From positions 6,816,338-6,880,337 of the forward strand of contig NW_020654422.1 in the NCBI RefSeq assembly GCF_003589595.1: 64,000 nucleotides of DNA, read 5' to 3'. The stretch's first letter is position 1. Every line of letters begins with the position of its first letter. The stretch comes from Hyposmocoma kahamanoa (taxonomy: Eukaryota > Arthropoda > Insecta > Lepidoptera > Cosmopterigidae). The position numbers were made by a program, and so were the translations under genes. The notes beneath the pieces are model-generated. The model searched no databases and was not told the DNA's origin. It saw only the letters and a program-made list of their open reading frames with translations. Positions 32,985 to 44,739 of this stretch are shown here, in pieces.

Positions 32985-33227
32985 ATTAAAAGCATTGACT
33001 TACAAATAAATGGACGACGGGTCTAATACAAAAACCACGAAAAAAATGTCCCAAGTCAACCTATTCGAAATTTAAATTGTAATGTCATCGCAGTATCGCG
33101 CTGTCAGTAGAACAAATGAAGACTAAAGCGGAGATAGCGCTCTGTATACGATTTTAGCGCCTTACAAGTGCGGACACTTTTTAGCGCGGACCCGACGTCC
33201 ATATAATTGTAAGTCAATGATTAAAAG
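32985..33227. mobile_element. hAT-like MITE, second copy, 8-bp target duplication
   Basis: This is the reverse-orientation copy of 6703-6935. The 227-bp element (32993-33219) begins CATTGACTTAC and ends GTAAGTCAATG. ATTAAAAG flanks it exactly on both sides (32985-32992 and 33220-33227). Two copies with different, perfect 8-bp duplications establish the element's ends independently. Confidence 0.9.
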
Positions 33228-34552
33228 AAAAAGTTTATGTTCGGATGCGTTCCGAATTTATACCTCATCAATTTTCATTCTGGCTTGTACTTTTATTTTG
33301 TGTGATTAAGTGATTATTGAAATTATTTTAGTTCTTCGACGAATTAAAATAATTTAACAAACACAATTAGTTGTCATTGTCAATTTAATGTCAACAATAA
33401 TAAGAATAAAATATACCAACGCATTTATATTACTTTTATAAGTCACGACAAATCGCGTAGTTGACCGTGTCATTATCTTTTTTTTTCATCGAAAGAAAAA
33501 GTTAAGTGCTCCACAGTCCATCGTCAAATGCGAATTTCAAAAAGTTTTTCCACGTTAGCGTGTAAAAAACGTTTTTGCGCGCAGATTTCTAATGAGAAAG
33601 AAAGCGTTTCCGAGCTAGTGAGGTGAAAAATATATTATATACAAGCCGAATGGAAGAAGCTGACATAAAACTATAATTTTGCCATCAAATTACATGTCTG
33701 ACATTTATCCTAAGTGACATTTCGCAAATTACAATTCCCATTAATATTTCATTAGCCATTATTGGGGAGCGGATGTTAATAATCTTTATTCTTTATAGCC
33801 TTTTATGAAACTGTATACGTTTAATTTTTTTTTAATTTGTGTTATGAATGAGAAATCCTTTCCTTTTTGAAATTTTTTTTTTGAAAATTCCTTTTTGAAA
33901 AAGGAAATGTTTCTTGTTCAAAAAGGAGTAAAAACTCGAAAATTATGTTTTGCTTGCGAACAAAATATACTATGTGCTGTATAATATTCCATTTCAATTG
34001 ACGCAGTATAGGCAAACGTGGCCGAACAACTAAATATAATAATAATTAAAAAAAGAAGGTTTGTTATACATGACAGATTTCAACGAATGAAATATCCGGG
34101 ACAATCTTTATGTTACGGATTATATTTATTAAATAGACAACACATAAGGAACACGTAATGGAAGCAACACGTAATGGAAGCATTGACCTACAAGCAAATC
34201 TTTGTAACTAAATTGTACATAGCATACAATAGTGTAATGTGAAACTAAATACGATACGTTAGCTGCGGGAATCCTTATTATCTTATAAGTTTGTACGTTA
34301 CAAAATTGACGTAAAGTAAAGTTAATAAAACGTAAAAATAATAATGCTATGGTTACAAAGATTCACTTCCGTTCCGTTCCACAACAATATAAATTGAACC
34401 TAAGATTCCATTTAAACTTTACAATAGAAAAATTACTAGTATTTATGTGGTCTGTGGAAAAATCTAATATACGAGAATTTGTCAGTGATTCTTTTGAAAA
34501 ACAGTTTGTGCTAAGTAAATAGTCCGAGTCTAGAAGAAAATAATCTCAATAT
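33228..34552. other. AT-rich stretch, no gene recognised
   Basis: It includes a TTCCTTTTTGAAAAAGGAAA hairpin near 33890-33910. Nothing else could be supported. Confidence 0.45.
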
Positions 34553-34797
34553 AGATTACTAAAAACCGACCTCAAAAGTCTCTCATCCCCTAATTTGCCA
34601 TTCTTAGACGTGGAATATTTTCGTCAAATTTAAATGGGACCACTACTGAGGTACCCTCTTTCCAACAACAAAGAATCATCGTAATCGGTACACAACAGAT
34701 TTATCGAATTTAGAAAAATATATTATATTATATTATATATATTAAGAATATTAGTCGAAGTGATAACCTTCTCCTTTTTTTAAAGTCGATTAAAAAT
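34553..34797 (+). repeat. RTE-type LINE tail, diverged copy
   Basis: It has AATGGGACCACTACTGAGGT, CCTCTTTCCAACAACAAAGA and TTAAAGTCGATTAAAAAT in the same order as 4745-4942. The left end AAAAACCGACCTCAAAAG is the inverted form of the right end, giving it inverted termini. Confidence 0.65.
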
Positions 34798-34839
34798 ATA
34801 GCATACAAAAGTTCCAGATTTTGGGCCAAATTACTTTTG

Positions 34840-34975
34840 TAGTGCTTTGAAGTAAATGTAAAGGAGGAAAAAATTAAATGTATGTGCCTCAAGCAGTCAC
34901 TGTAAGTTTAAACTATAAAAGGAAAAAGAAAAAGAATAAAGAAAATGCAATAAAGAATTGAATTGAATTGAAACA
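34840..34975 (+). repeat. Possible LINE/SINE tail with ATTGA repeats
   Basis: A purine-rich segment ends in AATAAAGAATTGAATTGAAT, a simple-repeat tail typical of some non-LTR elements. Confidence 0.35.
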
Positions 34976-34999
34976 GGAAAGTAGCTAAAAAGAAAATAA

Positions 35000-35223
35000 T
35001 TATAATAGTTTGCTAGACAACCACACCTATTTACGTGGTCTCAAACTAGAGAATTCCCTGTACTATAAATACGAGACAACGGAATTCGCTCCGAGGCACT
35101 ACCCGGAATGTCCATACTATATATAGAAAACTTCATTTCCCAAATTAGTCCTATCGGGAATCGAACCCAGGACCTCCTTGTCCAGCGTCCATAGTGCTCA
35201 CCGTTAGGCCACCGAGGTCAGGT
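35000..35223 (-). mobile_element. SINE-3, tRNA-derived
   Basis: The minus strand begins TGACCTCGGTGGCCTAACGG (A-box region) and has B-box CCTGGGTTCGATTCCCG (complement of 35158-35174). The body continues with AATTTGGGAAATGAAG and CCGGGTAGTGCCTCGGAG. Only one copy is in the window. The acceptor stem does not pair and there is a non-tRNA body, so it is a SINE and not a tRNA gene. Confidence 0.7.
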
Positions 35224-35780
35224 CAGAATGTGCCTATCAAATTGGAAATCAAAATACTGCATTTTATTTCAGAGAAAAAATACTTCGGTACACAAATACT
35301 TATTTGCATTTCTTTGTAAAAGCTATAAGATTTTATAACAATTTCCACGACACTAACACAATGCGATCTCAACAATTGAGGTTTTGATAAATTTAAAAAC
35401 AAATATTTCATTCCAACGTATATTTTTGTTCACGAAATAAAACTAAACAATACTTTCTTGCATTTCCTTTTTTATTCGATACAGTTAAGTATAACAAATA
35501 GAATTATTATATAACCGAATCTAAGTGACTAGACGCAATGATATGGAATGACGCCAGATATAAATGAGTTGGTCAGGTTTAATTATGGCCGAAAATTAAT
35601 AGTCTCAGATAAAGGCTACTTTCTGCCAAAACGGCGCGGCAGCATCGATAAGTTAATTCAATCATGGACTCCCTCGTCATCTCGTAACAGTAGCGCAATA
35701 CGAATTAATTTCGAGATGATTACAGTTGGCTTTTAGTTATTTTCTGTTATGACCCTATTTTTTCGGATCTTAATCGCGTG
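35224..35780. other. Unassigned; possible conserved block at 35540-35725
   Basis: Between 35540 and 35725 the sequence is less AT-rich and contains several ATTA motifs (AAATTAATAG, GTTAATTCAA, GAATTAATTTCG). Regulatory function is only a possibility. Confidence 0.2.
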
Positions 35781-35789
35781 TATTTGTTT

Positions 35790-35922
35790 TTTCAAACAAA
35801 TCAATGTTTTGGATACTTTACAGGTCAGGTTGGGTTATTCAGTCGTGACTATGTCTATGCCTTGTAAAGGGCCCGAAAAGTTGGTTTGCGATCCGAAAAA
35901 ATACTTTCATTTCCTATGTTTT
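35790..35922 (+). repeat. Repeat with the CCCGAAACGTCGG core, diverged
   Basis: It contains TCAGTCGTGACTATG, GGGCCCGAAAAGTTGGTTTG and ACTTTCATTTCCTATG, matching 11040-11150 and the insert in mariner 1. Family A begins immediately after. Confidence 0.6.
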
Positions 35923-35926
35923 TGTT

Positions 35927-36203
35927 TTATGATACTAAGTGACGGGACGAACAAGCCTTGCGCCTGTTGGTAAGCGACACGCCTATTCATAATAGTTGCA
36001 GTGCTACTCATAGCTTTAAATCACAAAGATCTGAGGGGCACTGCCACTGCGCCTGTCAGACATAAGTTGACAAGTCCCAAGCGCCTGCAATTACATCAGC
36101 ACCCTTACTCTTCCAAGCCGGAATGCTCACATTACTTCTTGGCGACAGAAATAGGTAAGGTTCTTGCCTGAACGAACTCTTTCACAAGGAGCTCTACTGC
36201 TTA
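35927..36203 (-). repeat. Family A repeat copy, near full length
   Basis: The minus strand begins TAAGCAGTAGAGCTCCTTGT and ends CGTCACTTAGTATCATAAAA. It forms the family A module of the second composite repeat. Confidence 0.88.
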
Positions 36204-36407
36204 AAAATATGTGAAACAATCGCGAAAACCTAAGAACCCGATATTTCTGTTATATTTTTTTGTCTATTTAGTTTATTATCTATATTTCATACATAATTTA
36301 CGCTTGAAGTCGTCATATTGTTTAAACTACACTGCTCATTCGTAAGGCAGATTCTCGAGAGAAGAATGAGCAAGGAACTCTAGGGCTTACTCTTTCTAAA
36401 TAAACGT

Positions 36408-36600
36408 TAATTAATAATACAAAGATCGAACACCAAAACAAATTCCTTAGATCCGGCTAGATTCAAACCAACGTCTTTCAGCAAATGCCAGACGCTATGC
36501 CAACTAAGCCGCTGAACTAACTAGCCGACCTTACGAATTTTTCTATGCAGCTCGTTGGTTTTGGTTTCTAGCGACTTTTTTGCCGTAGCGCGATCTGTGA
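36408..36600 (-). mobile_element. SINE-1 copy with tRNA-like region
   Basis: The minus strand has the body (GCGCTACGGCAAAAAAGTCG), A-box-like AGCGGCTTAGTTGGCATAGC and B-box TTGGTTTGAATC, followed by GTGTTCGATCTTTGTATT. It faces another SINE-1 copy at 36743 in inverted orientation. Confidence 0.82.
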
Positions 36601-36742
36601 TGAAATATAATATATTTCTTCGCTCTGCCAGGTACCTTTACAGCTACCAGCAGCTGACTAGAGACGTCGCTTTAATAATTGTAATCTTTAAGTTTATTGA
36701 ATGTCATGATGTTTAACCACCATGATATCGATTCGAACAAAT

Positions 36743-36990
36743 AAATTTCTCACAGATGACGCCACGCCAAAAAAGTCGTTAAAAACCTAAAGCAAAGATT
36801 TGCAACAAGCATGTAGAAAAATTCGTAAGGTCTGATAGTTCGTTCCGTGGGTTAGCGGCATAGCGTCTGGCACGGTTTGCTGGAAGGCGTTGGTTCGAAT
36901 CCAACGTGTTCGATCTTTGTATTAATAATTATAACAAACTAGTGGAGTAATTTCACAAAAATTAATTTTATATCATGGTGATCAAACAAC
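36743..36990 (+). mobile_element. SINE-1 copy, near full length
   Basis: It begins AATTTCTCACAGATGACGCC. The head is TTCCGTGGGTTAGCGGCATA with B-box GTTGGTTCGAATCC. It then has GTTCGATCTTTGTATTAATA and ends CTAGTGGAGTAATTTCAC with ATATCATGGTG. This is the best reference copy of the family in the window. Confidence 0.88.
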
Positions 36991-37014
36991 GTGGCATTCA
37001 ATGAAGTTAAAAAT

Positions 37015-37205
37015 TTGTACACATTTACAATATTTATTTCGAACATCATGGATCGAGACTACCTGCAAGAGTAAACGTGTCACTATCATGGATTTTTGTC
37101 ACCCAAGAACGCAGAAGCTGTAATATATAACCTTTCCTTAGTATAAAGTTTTTATTTCACTATAGTTTTAAACCCCGTGAATGGCAATTTTTAATCACAA
37201 CCGGA
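37015..37205 (-). repeat. LINE 3'-UTR family fragment
   Basis: It matches the 5' half of 11340-11700 (GGATTTTTGTCACCCAAG, AGTATAAAGTTTTTATTTCA, GTGAATGGCAATTTTTAA) without the 3' end. Confidence 0.65.
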
Positions 37206-37511
37206 ATTTTATTACAGAAGCGTGTACATTATAAATGTGATGATAAAGACCTTTGTTATGTGGCACACAATTTCGATCTTAGAAAGTATGAATCAACTGA
37301 TATTTTGTCGTAATTTAGTATCACATATTGAACTGTGGCTTGAAATATTACTATTGGTAATATTATTGACCTTCTATCCATACTAAAAATTTAACTTGTC
37401 GCTTTAAACCTTTTAGAACGCTTTAAGCTCCAATAAATTAATAAACGTTGTCCATTGTTAAGCGTACTTCCTTCCTTTAAAAAACAAAAATCCTGCGACA
37501 ATAACGTACGA

Positions 37512-37724
37512 ACCTTACCTATTTCTACTGCCAAGCAGTAATGTTACCATTACTGTGTTCCGGTTTTGAAGGGTAAGAGTGCTGGTGAAATTACAGGCAC
37601 ATGGGGCTTGTAAACTATGTCTCTATGTTAAAGTTTTAAGTGGCACTGCAACTGTTATAGACAGGCTGGTAGCTTACCATCAGGCGCACGACTTGTTCGT
37701 GTGTCACTTGATATTATTAAAAAA
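37512..37724 (+). repeat. Family A repeat copy, 5'-truncated
   Basis: It starts at ACCTTACCTATTTCTACTGC and ends CACTTGATATTATTAAAAAA. About 40 bp of the middle are missing after CAAACTATGTCTC. Confidence 0.85.
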
Positions 37725-39229
37725 GTCTTTAAATTTTTACATGTCCCTTTTATGACAAAGTCAACTTAAAACCGATGGAGTTAAGTGGCATATGAATAGT
37801 TACCTAGAAATAGTACGCCTTCGCGCTTTTAGACTATGATTTATTGCAGGCAGTGAACTATCGAGATCTATATACATACATTTCAGTCGCCAGACAGAAA
37901 TAAAAGAGGTTAGTTCTGACCAGAAGAATGAAATATGCAGCTAACTACGTCCGAACTCCGACCCTCCGCAGACGTTACTCATACGATATCTTTGTACCGC
38001 ATTTTACCCGAAAGATAATAAAAAAAGGGAAAAAGCTAACCGATGTACATGTTTCCCTTTACAAAATGCTTAATATTATCAGGAACGGTTATCGCCAAGC
38101 TCAGCTCAGGGTCACAATCATACGGAGAGGAGACAATGTCAGTGACTTGACAAGTTTACTTCCCGCCAGTCATGTCCTTAATTACCGATCGTGCGGCAAA
38201 TAGCGGTATGCCTGAAACGCGTATTCAATGAGCCCACCCCATAGACACGGACAAAGCAATACTGTTCAATTCATTCAACGGCAGCAGTCGAAATTGGACC
38301 TGGATTTACATGGTCGTTTGGAAAATTAGGTTCGGCAATGCTTTTCTTCTGTTAGAGTCACAAGTTTAATGCTTGTCATCACCATAACTTAGTTTATGTT
38401 ATATTAATGGAACTTTATATTTACGTGGCTTTACTTCGGAAACTAAAAGTAATCAAACTATGCATTTCACCACAAAATTACAGTAGAAAGTCATTTAGAT
38501 ACAGAGTCAGGTATCACGCGAGACCACGGGAATCTGGCACATGGCACATGGCTTACTCGCAGGTAAGGCAATTATGCTGAAGGTTGTTGTAACCTGAACC
38601 AAACCCATAAATTTGACTAAGCCGTTTTACCTACACTAAAACAGTTTAGTAAGACCCTCTACCTAATTTACTATGAGCGTTAGATGTAAAGTTGTTTGTC
38701 TCAAAACGGTCTCAAGTGGAAACTACTGATTAGGTTCTGTAAAATACGAGTTGTTGTGCGGAAGCTTAAGATTTTCGAAAATAAAGTAGTAGCGACGAGA
38801 AGCCTTTGCAACTTGCGTCTCTAATTCAATTTGAGCAGCAAGACGGCGGGCGACGCGAGAGGGCAACTCGTCTCCCTATACTAGGCCGAAACAAGTCTCC
38901 CTGTAATCCCTCAAATCCAAATTAGATTTTCTTTCACTGCCTCCAACTATTCACAGGTTTCAGGGGATCGGGCTACGCGCACCCGAGTCTGCCTCAACAC
39001 CAATCTTTTCAGCTATACCTCAATAAGACAAATAGATATAAAATTTACTAGTTTTTTTAAACTATTTATATATAGAAATCAAAACAATAATAGAAACCAA
39101 ACCTCATGTGCGGAACGTAAGTAGATTTTCTATTGGACAAATTTTAATAGGCACATAAACATAATACATCGTCATAACAAGAAGAAACAATAAAATAAAG
39201 CGGTGGTGTGATGGTAATGAATAGGTTGT

Positions 39230-39380
39230 ACAAATATCGGGGCAGATTTAACAGGGTGTAAGTCGATAGTGCGACAGGCGATGTCGCGTGCCCCGCGGCC
39301 GTAGACGCGCGCTCGCGGCCGCCGCCACACGCACTCGCCGATTTAGACATCACTACTACAATACGCTACAACAATCTTAA
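39230..39380. promoter_or_regulatory. GC-rich block followed by AT DNA
   Basis: The strongest local GC content outside the 10-kb insert (CCCCGCGGCCGTAGACGCGC, then TCGCGGCCGCCGCC). A minus-strand 69-codon frame starts inside it (39353). On the plus strand a GTGTGTAAGTACC sequence downstream (near 39394) has a splice-donor-like GTAAGT. A promoter or non-coding first exon is conceivable; evidence is weak. Confidence 0.15.
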
Positions 39381-39569
39381 CATTTCAAAAACGTGTGTAA
39401 GTACCGATCTAATCATGATAATCTGCTAATCGATTTAAACAGTTTATTTTAAGTGACTATTAACAAGTAAGTTAGTAAACAAACTCGGAACAATCGAGAC
39501 TCTACGCACGCCGTAGCATATGTTACGCAGTTCGTGGTGAGCTATGAATATACGCATTGCTTGGAAACA

Positions 39570-39660
39570 TTTTTAAATATATTATTAAAGGGTTTTAAAA
39601 TTTATTTTATTTTTTTTTAATTTTAATTTTTAAATATATTATTAAAGGGTTTTAAAATTT
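39570..39660. repeat. Direct repeat, 34-bp units 57 bp apart
   Basis: TTTTTAAATATATTATTAAA begins at 39570 and at 39627, with identity through 34 bp (ending GGGTTTTAAAATTT). Confidence 0.92.
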
Positions 39661-40544
39661 TTTAGGGTTCAATTTCAATAGGCGGCTATTCTGACACCTT
39701 TTGAATTCATAAGCACAAATATTGTAAAAGTTTGATTCTTACGCCGACGCTTCTCGAACTCAATATTAGTTTTTCTTTGATATCATGGAATTGCCTGAAC
39801 TGTATAAATTTAATGAAATTTGTACAGGCGTCCTTGCTCGAAAAACATCTAATAAACATAAGATTTTCGAAAACTTTTACATTAAAATATTTGCAAGGTA
39901 AATCAGTCACATAAATACTTTATTAATTAACAAATGCTTACTGTTGTCATATTTTGGCAGCTATGTCTCAAGTATGTACTCAAAGATATTAGGCTACGTT
40001 TATTCGAACGATTTATCTTGCGAAAATATTGATAAACTGAATAAATAGTCATAAAGTAGAGACAGGATATCAAGGATTTAACATGCATCCTTCAAAGAAT
40101 GAAATTGAATACGAGGGAGGAAATTACAACTCACATCGGCGACAGCGGACGATCTTGTTCCAATCGAATTTCCTCCGAAAACAATGCCCAAACGGAAATT
40201 AAATCGACGTATGCATGAAAACAGCTTAGGCGGATGGACGGAGATTTATATATAATAACTTTATACTGAAAAACTACCCAAGCGGAAGGGTGCTACTCAA
40301 ATATTAATGTTAATGAATATTATATCATACTTGCCCATCAAGTGAATAGGTAGGCGTCTTTCTAAACACTTAATAATTTAAAGCCATTCCAAAATTGCAG
40401 AATGGTTTAGAAATAGTAAGTAATGAAAAGATAATAAAACACATATTCAAACAAAATCCCTGGTCTTTAGCGCTTTGGCTGTGGGATATTTTTACAGAAA
40501 TTAATATAGGAGAATTCAACGCTCATGTTTACGTAAGTCAGTGG

Positions 40545-40745
40545 TGCTAAGTGATTGTAAGTGGAGAGCGAGGCGCCGCGCCGGAAGTCGTTCCCGCGTG
40601 ACGGACGCCGGAACCGACGCCGGATCGCGTTCCTTCGTTATGTCGCTTCTCGCTTCACTATCACCCTCTGGAGCCTTTTATCCACGTCGCCGAGAAATAG
40701 GTGAGAGGGGTGAGCTTAGTGAAGTGCATGTCCGTTTAGATGTCT
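40545..40745. promoter_or_regulatory. GC-rich block with unrecognised 68-codon frame
   Basis: The plus frame 40541-40747 encodes an Arg/Ser/Ala-rich sequence of no known family. A GTGAGAGG sequence near 40700 resembles a splice donor. Host exon, promoter-proximal DNA and chance are all possible. Confidence 0.15.
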
Positions 40746-41764
40746 GATTATATTATTCGCGATGAAAGAGCGTTAGTAAGCGAGCGAGCAATAAGAAACA
40801 GTAAACACGATAGCCATTCAATAATTATTCTTCAATCGCTTAAAATTTTATAAACGCAAATGATTTCCTTCATCATAAAGACGATGTTGCCTCGGCGCAG
40901 GAACATTTTTATTTCATACATAACTAGTGAGCCGGACCTGAAAATCAGTTGGCACTGACAAAATGTTGAGTAATACCAGTTGAAGTGCGTCGTTGTTTTT
41001 GTAATGGCCTTTCTTATGACTGGCCCTAACGATTATTCCCCCCATTGTGCGCTCGCGACCGCTGCCAAGAGCCGTGCAGAAAGAGCTAAACTTACAAAAG
41101 TTTCCGACTTGTTCAAATGGCCGGCTTTTGTTAGAGAGCGACTTATTGTTCGGGACAGATTGCCGGGGATCAGCGCGGTGCTCCCATTCCAAATTTGTAC
41201 TAGACACAAGACATGTGTGCTCTAGGGCTTTTCATCAATGTTATTCATCCGGTTTCCTTTGTTTGAAGACCTAGGTTTGTTAAGTAAACTAAATCTTAAA
41301 TTGGATTGTACTCCTATGTTTTGTATTTGTGAGTATTTACACCCAAATTACTTAAAACTGTCGACAATAACGCAAAGTCAATAAGTCTAAACAATGAATT
41401 TAGAAATTTCTTTAGTCATTAATACCACAAACCTGTTCCATATACCATAGTACCGGGGCGGTGGTGTAACAAAGGGGTTACAGGCGCCGCTACGCCGCAT
41501 ACACGGGTCACTGCCGACAACCAAAGAGGACTTCGTAACTTCTTACTAGAGAACCAAAATTACCCAATTCGTAGAAGATATGTAAGTACCTCGTCATCTT
41601 GGTATGTTTTTATAATTGTCGAATGCGGTGCGCAGTTTTTACATTAATAAATGCTAATATTTATCTGTGTGTATAAAAACTTTTAAATTCAAAAGTTATG
41701 ATAAGCGTATGGATATTGTCGTTCTACATACGAAAATTTGAACAAAACGAATTATTTTTGAAAT

Positions 41765-42030
41765 AACCTTTATTTAATCAAAATATGCACTACGCTTTCA
41801 TAAAAATAATAACGCACACACTCAACATAGCCCCGCACTAGGAAACCCTGTGTTGCGGGTGCCATGGACACACACGTAGACAACCACATTCTATACCCAA
41901 ACTCACGATAGAAATAAGGAGTAAGTAGCAATAAGTAGGCCATACAAATATTTCTCCCGGCCCGGGAATCCAACCTGGGACCTCTGCGTGGCAGTCCGGC
42001 ATGGTAACCGGTCGGCCACGGAGGCAGTTA
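41765..42030 (-). mobile_element. SINE-2, tRNA-derived, copy 2
   Basis: It has the same head and body as 14508-14741: minus-strand CCTCCGTGGCCGACCGGTTA and B-box CCCAGGTTGGATTCCCG (one base off the consensus), body GTGTCCATGGCACCCGCAAC. Confidence 0.85.
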
Positions 42031-42169
42031 AGTTTCATACACTTCTGCCATCTTGCTCGAAGATCAATATATTCCTTTACGGCAGAATAGTGGAGAACGT
42101 GAATCCCAAAAGTCTTAACTCATTAACGAAATTTTTATCACAGGCACACTACTTCTCCCTTTTCCTCCC

Positions 42170-42318
42170 TTTTCAGTTCTCCTGTTTCAAAGGTCGTCTG
42201 GAAGAGATCGTTCTCAGCGATAAGACCGCCTTTGCCCACATTAATTTTAAGTTGTCTATGTACTGTTTTTGTTTTTTGTGTGTGAGCAATAAAGTGTATT
42301 AATTATCTATCTATCTAA
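42170..42318 (+). repeat. LINE 3' UTR ending in a CTAT microsatellite
   Basis: It contains GGTCGTCTGGAAGAGATCG, AGCGATAAGACCGCCTTTGC and GAGCAATAAAGTG, then TCTATCTATC. The sequence GATAAGACCGCC and the terminal short tandem tail are typical of a widespread insect LINE 3' end, seen also at 60480-60600. Confidence 0.75.
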
Positions 42319-42492
42319 CGACTGCTTTACGTGAACTAAATTATGTTTCTTGTACTTGTACCTATAGTGCGAAAAAATGGTAGTTTATAAGATAAAATAG
42401 AATTTGACGAAAACTACCAATTTGCATCTCATATGATGGAGATGGTTTGATTGGCAGTACGCGCACCGGCCGTTACAATGTTTTGTTTTTAT

Positions 42493-42664
42493 GATTTTAT
42501 GACAGGACGAACAAGTCGTGGGCGTGATGGTAAGCGACACTGCAGTCCTTATCAGTTGCAGTGCCACTCGAACTTTAAATCCCAAATATCCGAGGGGCAA
42601 TACTATTATTGCGCCCGTCACCCTGAGACAAAGTTGACAAGTCCCATGTGTCTGTAATTTATGT
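42493..42664 (-). repeat. Family A repeat copy, 5'-truncated
   Basis: The minus strand starts AATTACAGACACATGGGAC and ends CTTGTTCGTCCTGTCATAAAA. Confidence 0.82.
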
Positions 42665-42839
42665 AGCACATACATGTTGTACTTACATGGTAAACATCCG
42701 TAGTTTAGCTGTGGTTGCCATTATTGTCCGCATCTGTTTACAATAGCAATCATGCGGCTATCATAGCTGGACCAGACCTTAGGAAACTATTGTGTAATAT
42801 ATACTCCGCGACTGGATCACCATACAGTTACGAATTATT

Positions 42840-43010
42840 TTTAACCGACTTCAAAAAAGGAGGAGGTTCTCAATTCGATTGTATTTTTGTGTGTATGTTA
42901 CGCGATTAGTCGGACATTTGTGAACTGATTGTGATGATTATTTTTGTCTTGGAAAAAGTATCAGTGTTGGTCCCATTTAAATTTGAAGAAAATATTCAAC
43001 TTCTAAGGGT
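42840..43010 (-). repeat. RTE-type LINE tail copy
   Basis: The plus strand begins TTAACCGACTTCAAAAAAGG and includes TTGTGAACTGATTGTGATG and GTTGGTCCCATTTAAATTTG, the reverse of the order at 4745-4942. Confidence 0.68.
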
Positions 43011-43485
43011 GACAAACAAGGGAACGAATCCGGTTTCGGGCACTTTCCGGTAACCGATTGTAAAGTTTGAAGTCTGTTACTTTTTTTAATAAAAATCATT
43101 ATCTGTCTGAAGTTTCTTCTTGGAACTTGGAACATTTTTCAATTTTTTTTTGTTTTATTTTTCCTACACAATTGGCGCAAATGGGTTCATATTCTGGGTA
43201 TAGTTATATAAAACCATTCTGTTAATTTCCCCGTAGTTTGCACATGATTGGACTTTTATTGTCATTATCACCACCATAAATACTGATCCACGGGCCTCAT
43301 TTACCAGGTTAAAATTGCCACCGCGAAATCGCGCAAACTAAAAGCGCACAATGCCTTCGTTAATTGTTTGCGCTCCATACACGTCGTTAATATTTTGAAT
43401 CTTTGCGCAGCATGACTGCTACGTTGAACCTCGTAAAATTACGTAATTACACAAATTTAAGCAAAATCATATTCCATTTCAAAGT

Positions 43486-43615
43486 AGCAGTAGAGCTCCT
43501 TATGAAAGAGTTCGTCCAGGGAAGTACTGACACCTTATGTATTTTGCCGCCAAAAACTTTTTTTTAAACTAGTTTTGAAGGATAACACTTGTCAACTTTA
43601 TGTCTTCACATGATC
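43486..43615 (+). repeat. Family A fragment, 5' part
   Basis: It begins AGCAGTAGAGCTCCTTATG and continues GAGTTCGTCCAGGGAAGTAC, losing similarity after TTGTCAACTTTATGTCT. Confidence 0.8.
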
Positions 43616-44339
43616 AGATCAGATCTTTACTCATAATTTATTTATGTGTAAAAACACAGGTTGTATAGTAGCTGTAATGTTCAAAATAAGTATAGTTACT
43701 CTGTGTTGGGCGAAACATTAGACGTACAAACAGAGAAGCTATATTATATATTCAGTCACATGCACTTCGACAGACTGGCGTAACGTATTTCTTATTCAAT
43801 AATATGTATTACATGGGTATGCGCACAAGGTTTTAATAAATCAATTAGTAATTTAAACGCGATGAAACATGTCTAAATAATAATTATTTGAATAACATCG
43901 AATCAAAATAATTAACCAAACGTCAAAAATTAGACAATGAATTAGACGATTTCGATGACTTGCTTTCTCAAACTCGTATCTTATAAAGAATAATTATTCA
44001 GGAGATGGCAAAATTTGTATTTATTTTAAATTTCTTACCAAGGGTGTTCGTTAATTTGGATGCATTACTTTAAGAACAGGTAAATGCCAGCGTGTGAATA
44101 TGAAGGAAATGTGATATGAAACAAGCTTGCAAAATTTGTACATACAATCCATTTTTTTGCATTTCAATAACTTTGTGCTTTAAGATACGAGTTTGAGAAA
44201 ATAAGGCGCCGAATCGTCATTTAAAAATTCAGACTTGTGTGGTACATTTTATTAGTCATAAGATGTTTAATTATGTTTTTTAATAGCATAAGGTTTTCCT
44301 GAGACCTTAGTACTATTGGTACATTATTGTAATTTTTTC
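43616..44339. other. AT-rich stretch, nothing recognised
   Basis: No supported feature was found. Confidence 0.5.
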
Positions 44340-44425
44340 TTTTCGAAGCTTTGAGTGGCACAGTGCTATAGGTAGGCGTGTCATTTACCACAACGCGCAC
44401 GAGTTTTTCGTCTCGTCCAAACGAG
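44340..44425 (+). repeat. Family A fragment, 3' part
   Basis: It contains AAGCTTTGAGTGGCACAGTG and GTAGGCGTGTCATTTACCAC, then GTTTTTCGTCTCGTCC. Confidence 0.72.
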
Positions 44426-44548
44426 AACAATTTAATAAGGCAGGATTTAAAATTTAAAGCCTTAATATTTCATTTGAAAAATATTTGCAACTTAATCTTA
44501 CCTATTCATATTACTTCCATCTTTAATCCCTGATTGTTTTTATGTTAT

Positions 44549-44739
44549 CATGTGACGGGACTAGTTGCAGTGCCAGTCAGAACTTTAAGTTCCATGTGCC
44601 TGTAATTTCACTAGCACCCTTACCCATCAAAACCGGATCGCGATAATGCTCTCATTACTGCTTGGCGGTAGAAATAGGTAATGTGGCAGTACTTTCCAGG
44701 ATGAACAAAAGAGTTCAAGGAGGTCTATTGCTACTAAAT
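44549..44739 (-). repeat. Family A copy with internal deletion
   Basis: The minus strand starts TTTAGTAGCAATAGACCTCC. The portion between the GGAACTTAAAG and CCCGTCACATGATAAC segments is shortened. Confidence 0.8.

Larger units (their letters stand above)
35927..36600 (-). repeat. Composite repeat, second copy (reverse orientation)
   Basis: Read on the minus strand: SINE-1 (36600-36408), LINE 3'-UTR segment with GAGCAGTGTAGTTTAAAC (36405-36290), linker with ACAGAAATATCGGG and TTAGGTTTTCGCGATTG (about 36265-36210), then family A. Order and junctions equal those at 21206-21842, which argues for one larger repeated unit and not chance neighbours. Confidence 0.8.
37725..41764. other. Long stretch with GC-richer islands, no gene recognised
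   Basis: GC-richer blocks lie at 38820-38970, 39230-39350, 40545-40740 and 41030-41170. A 91-codon frame at 37928-38203 is basic and unrecognised. The islands match no repeat found here and could be regulatory DNA, 5' exons or old repeats. Confidence 0.3.

Noticed and set aside
37928..38203. 91-codon basic frame as a gene
   Set aside because: No recognised domain, no clear start context and no homologous copy; chance cannot be excluded.
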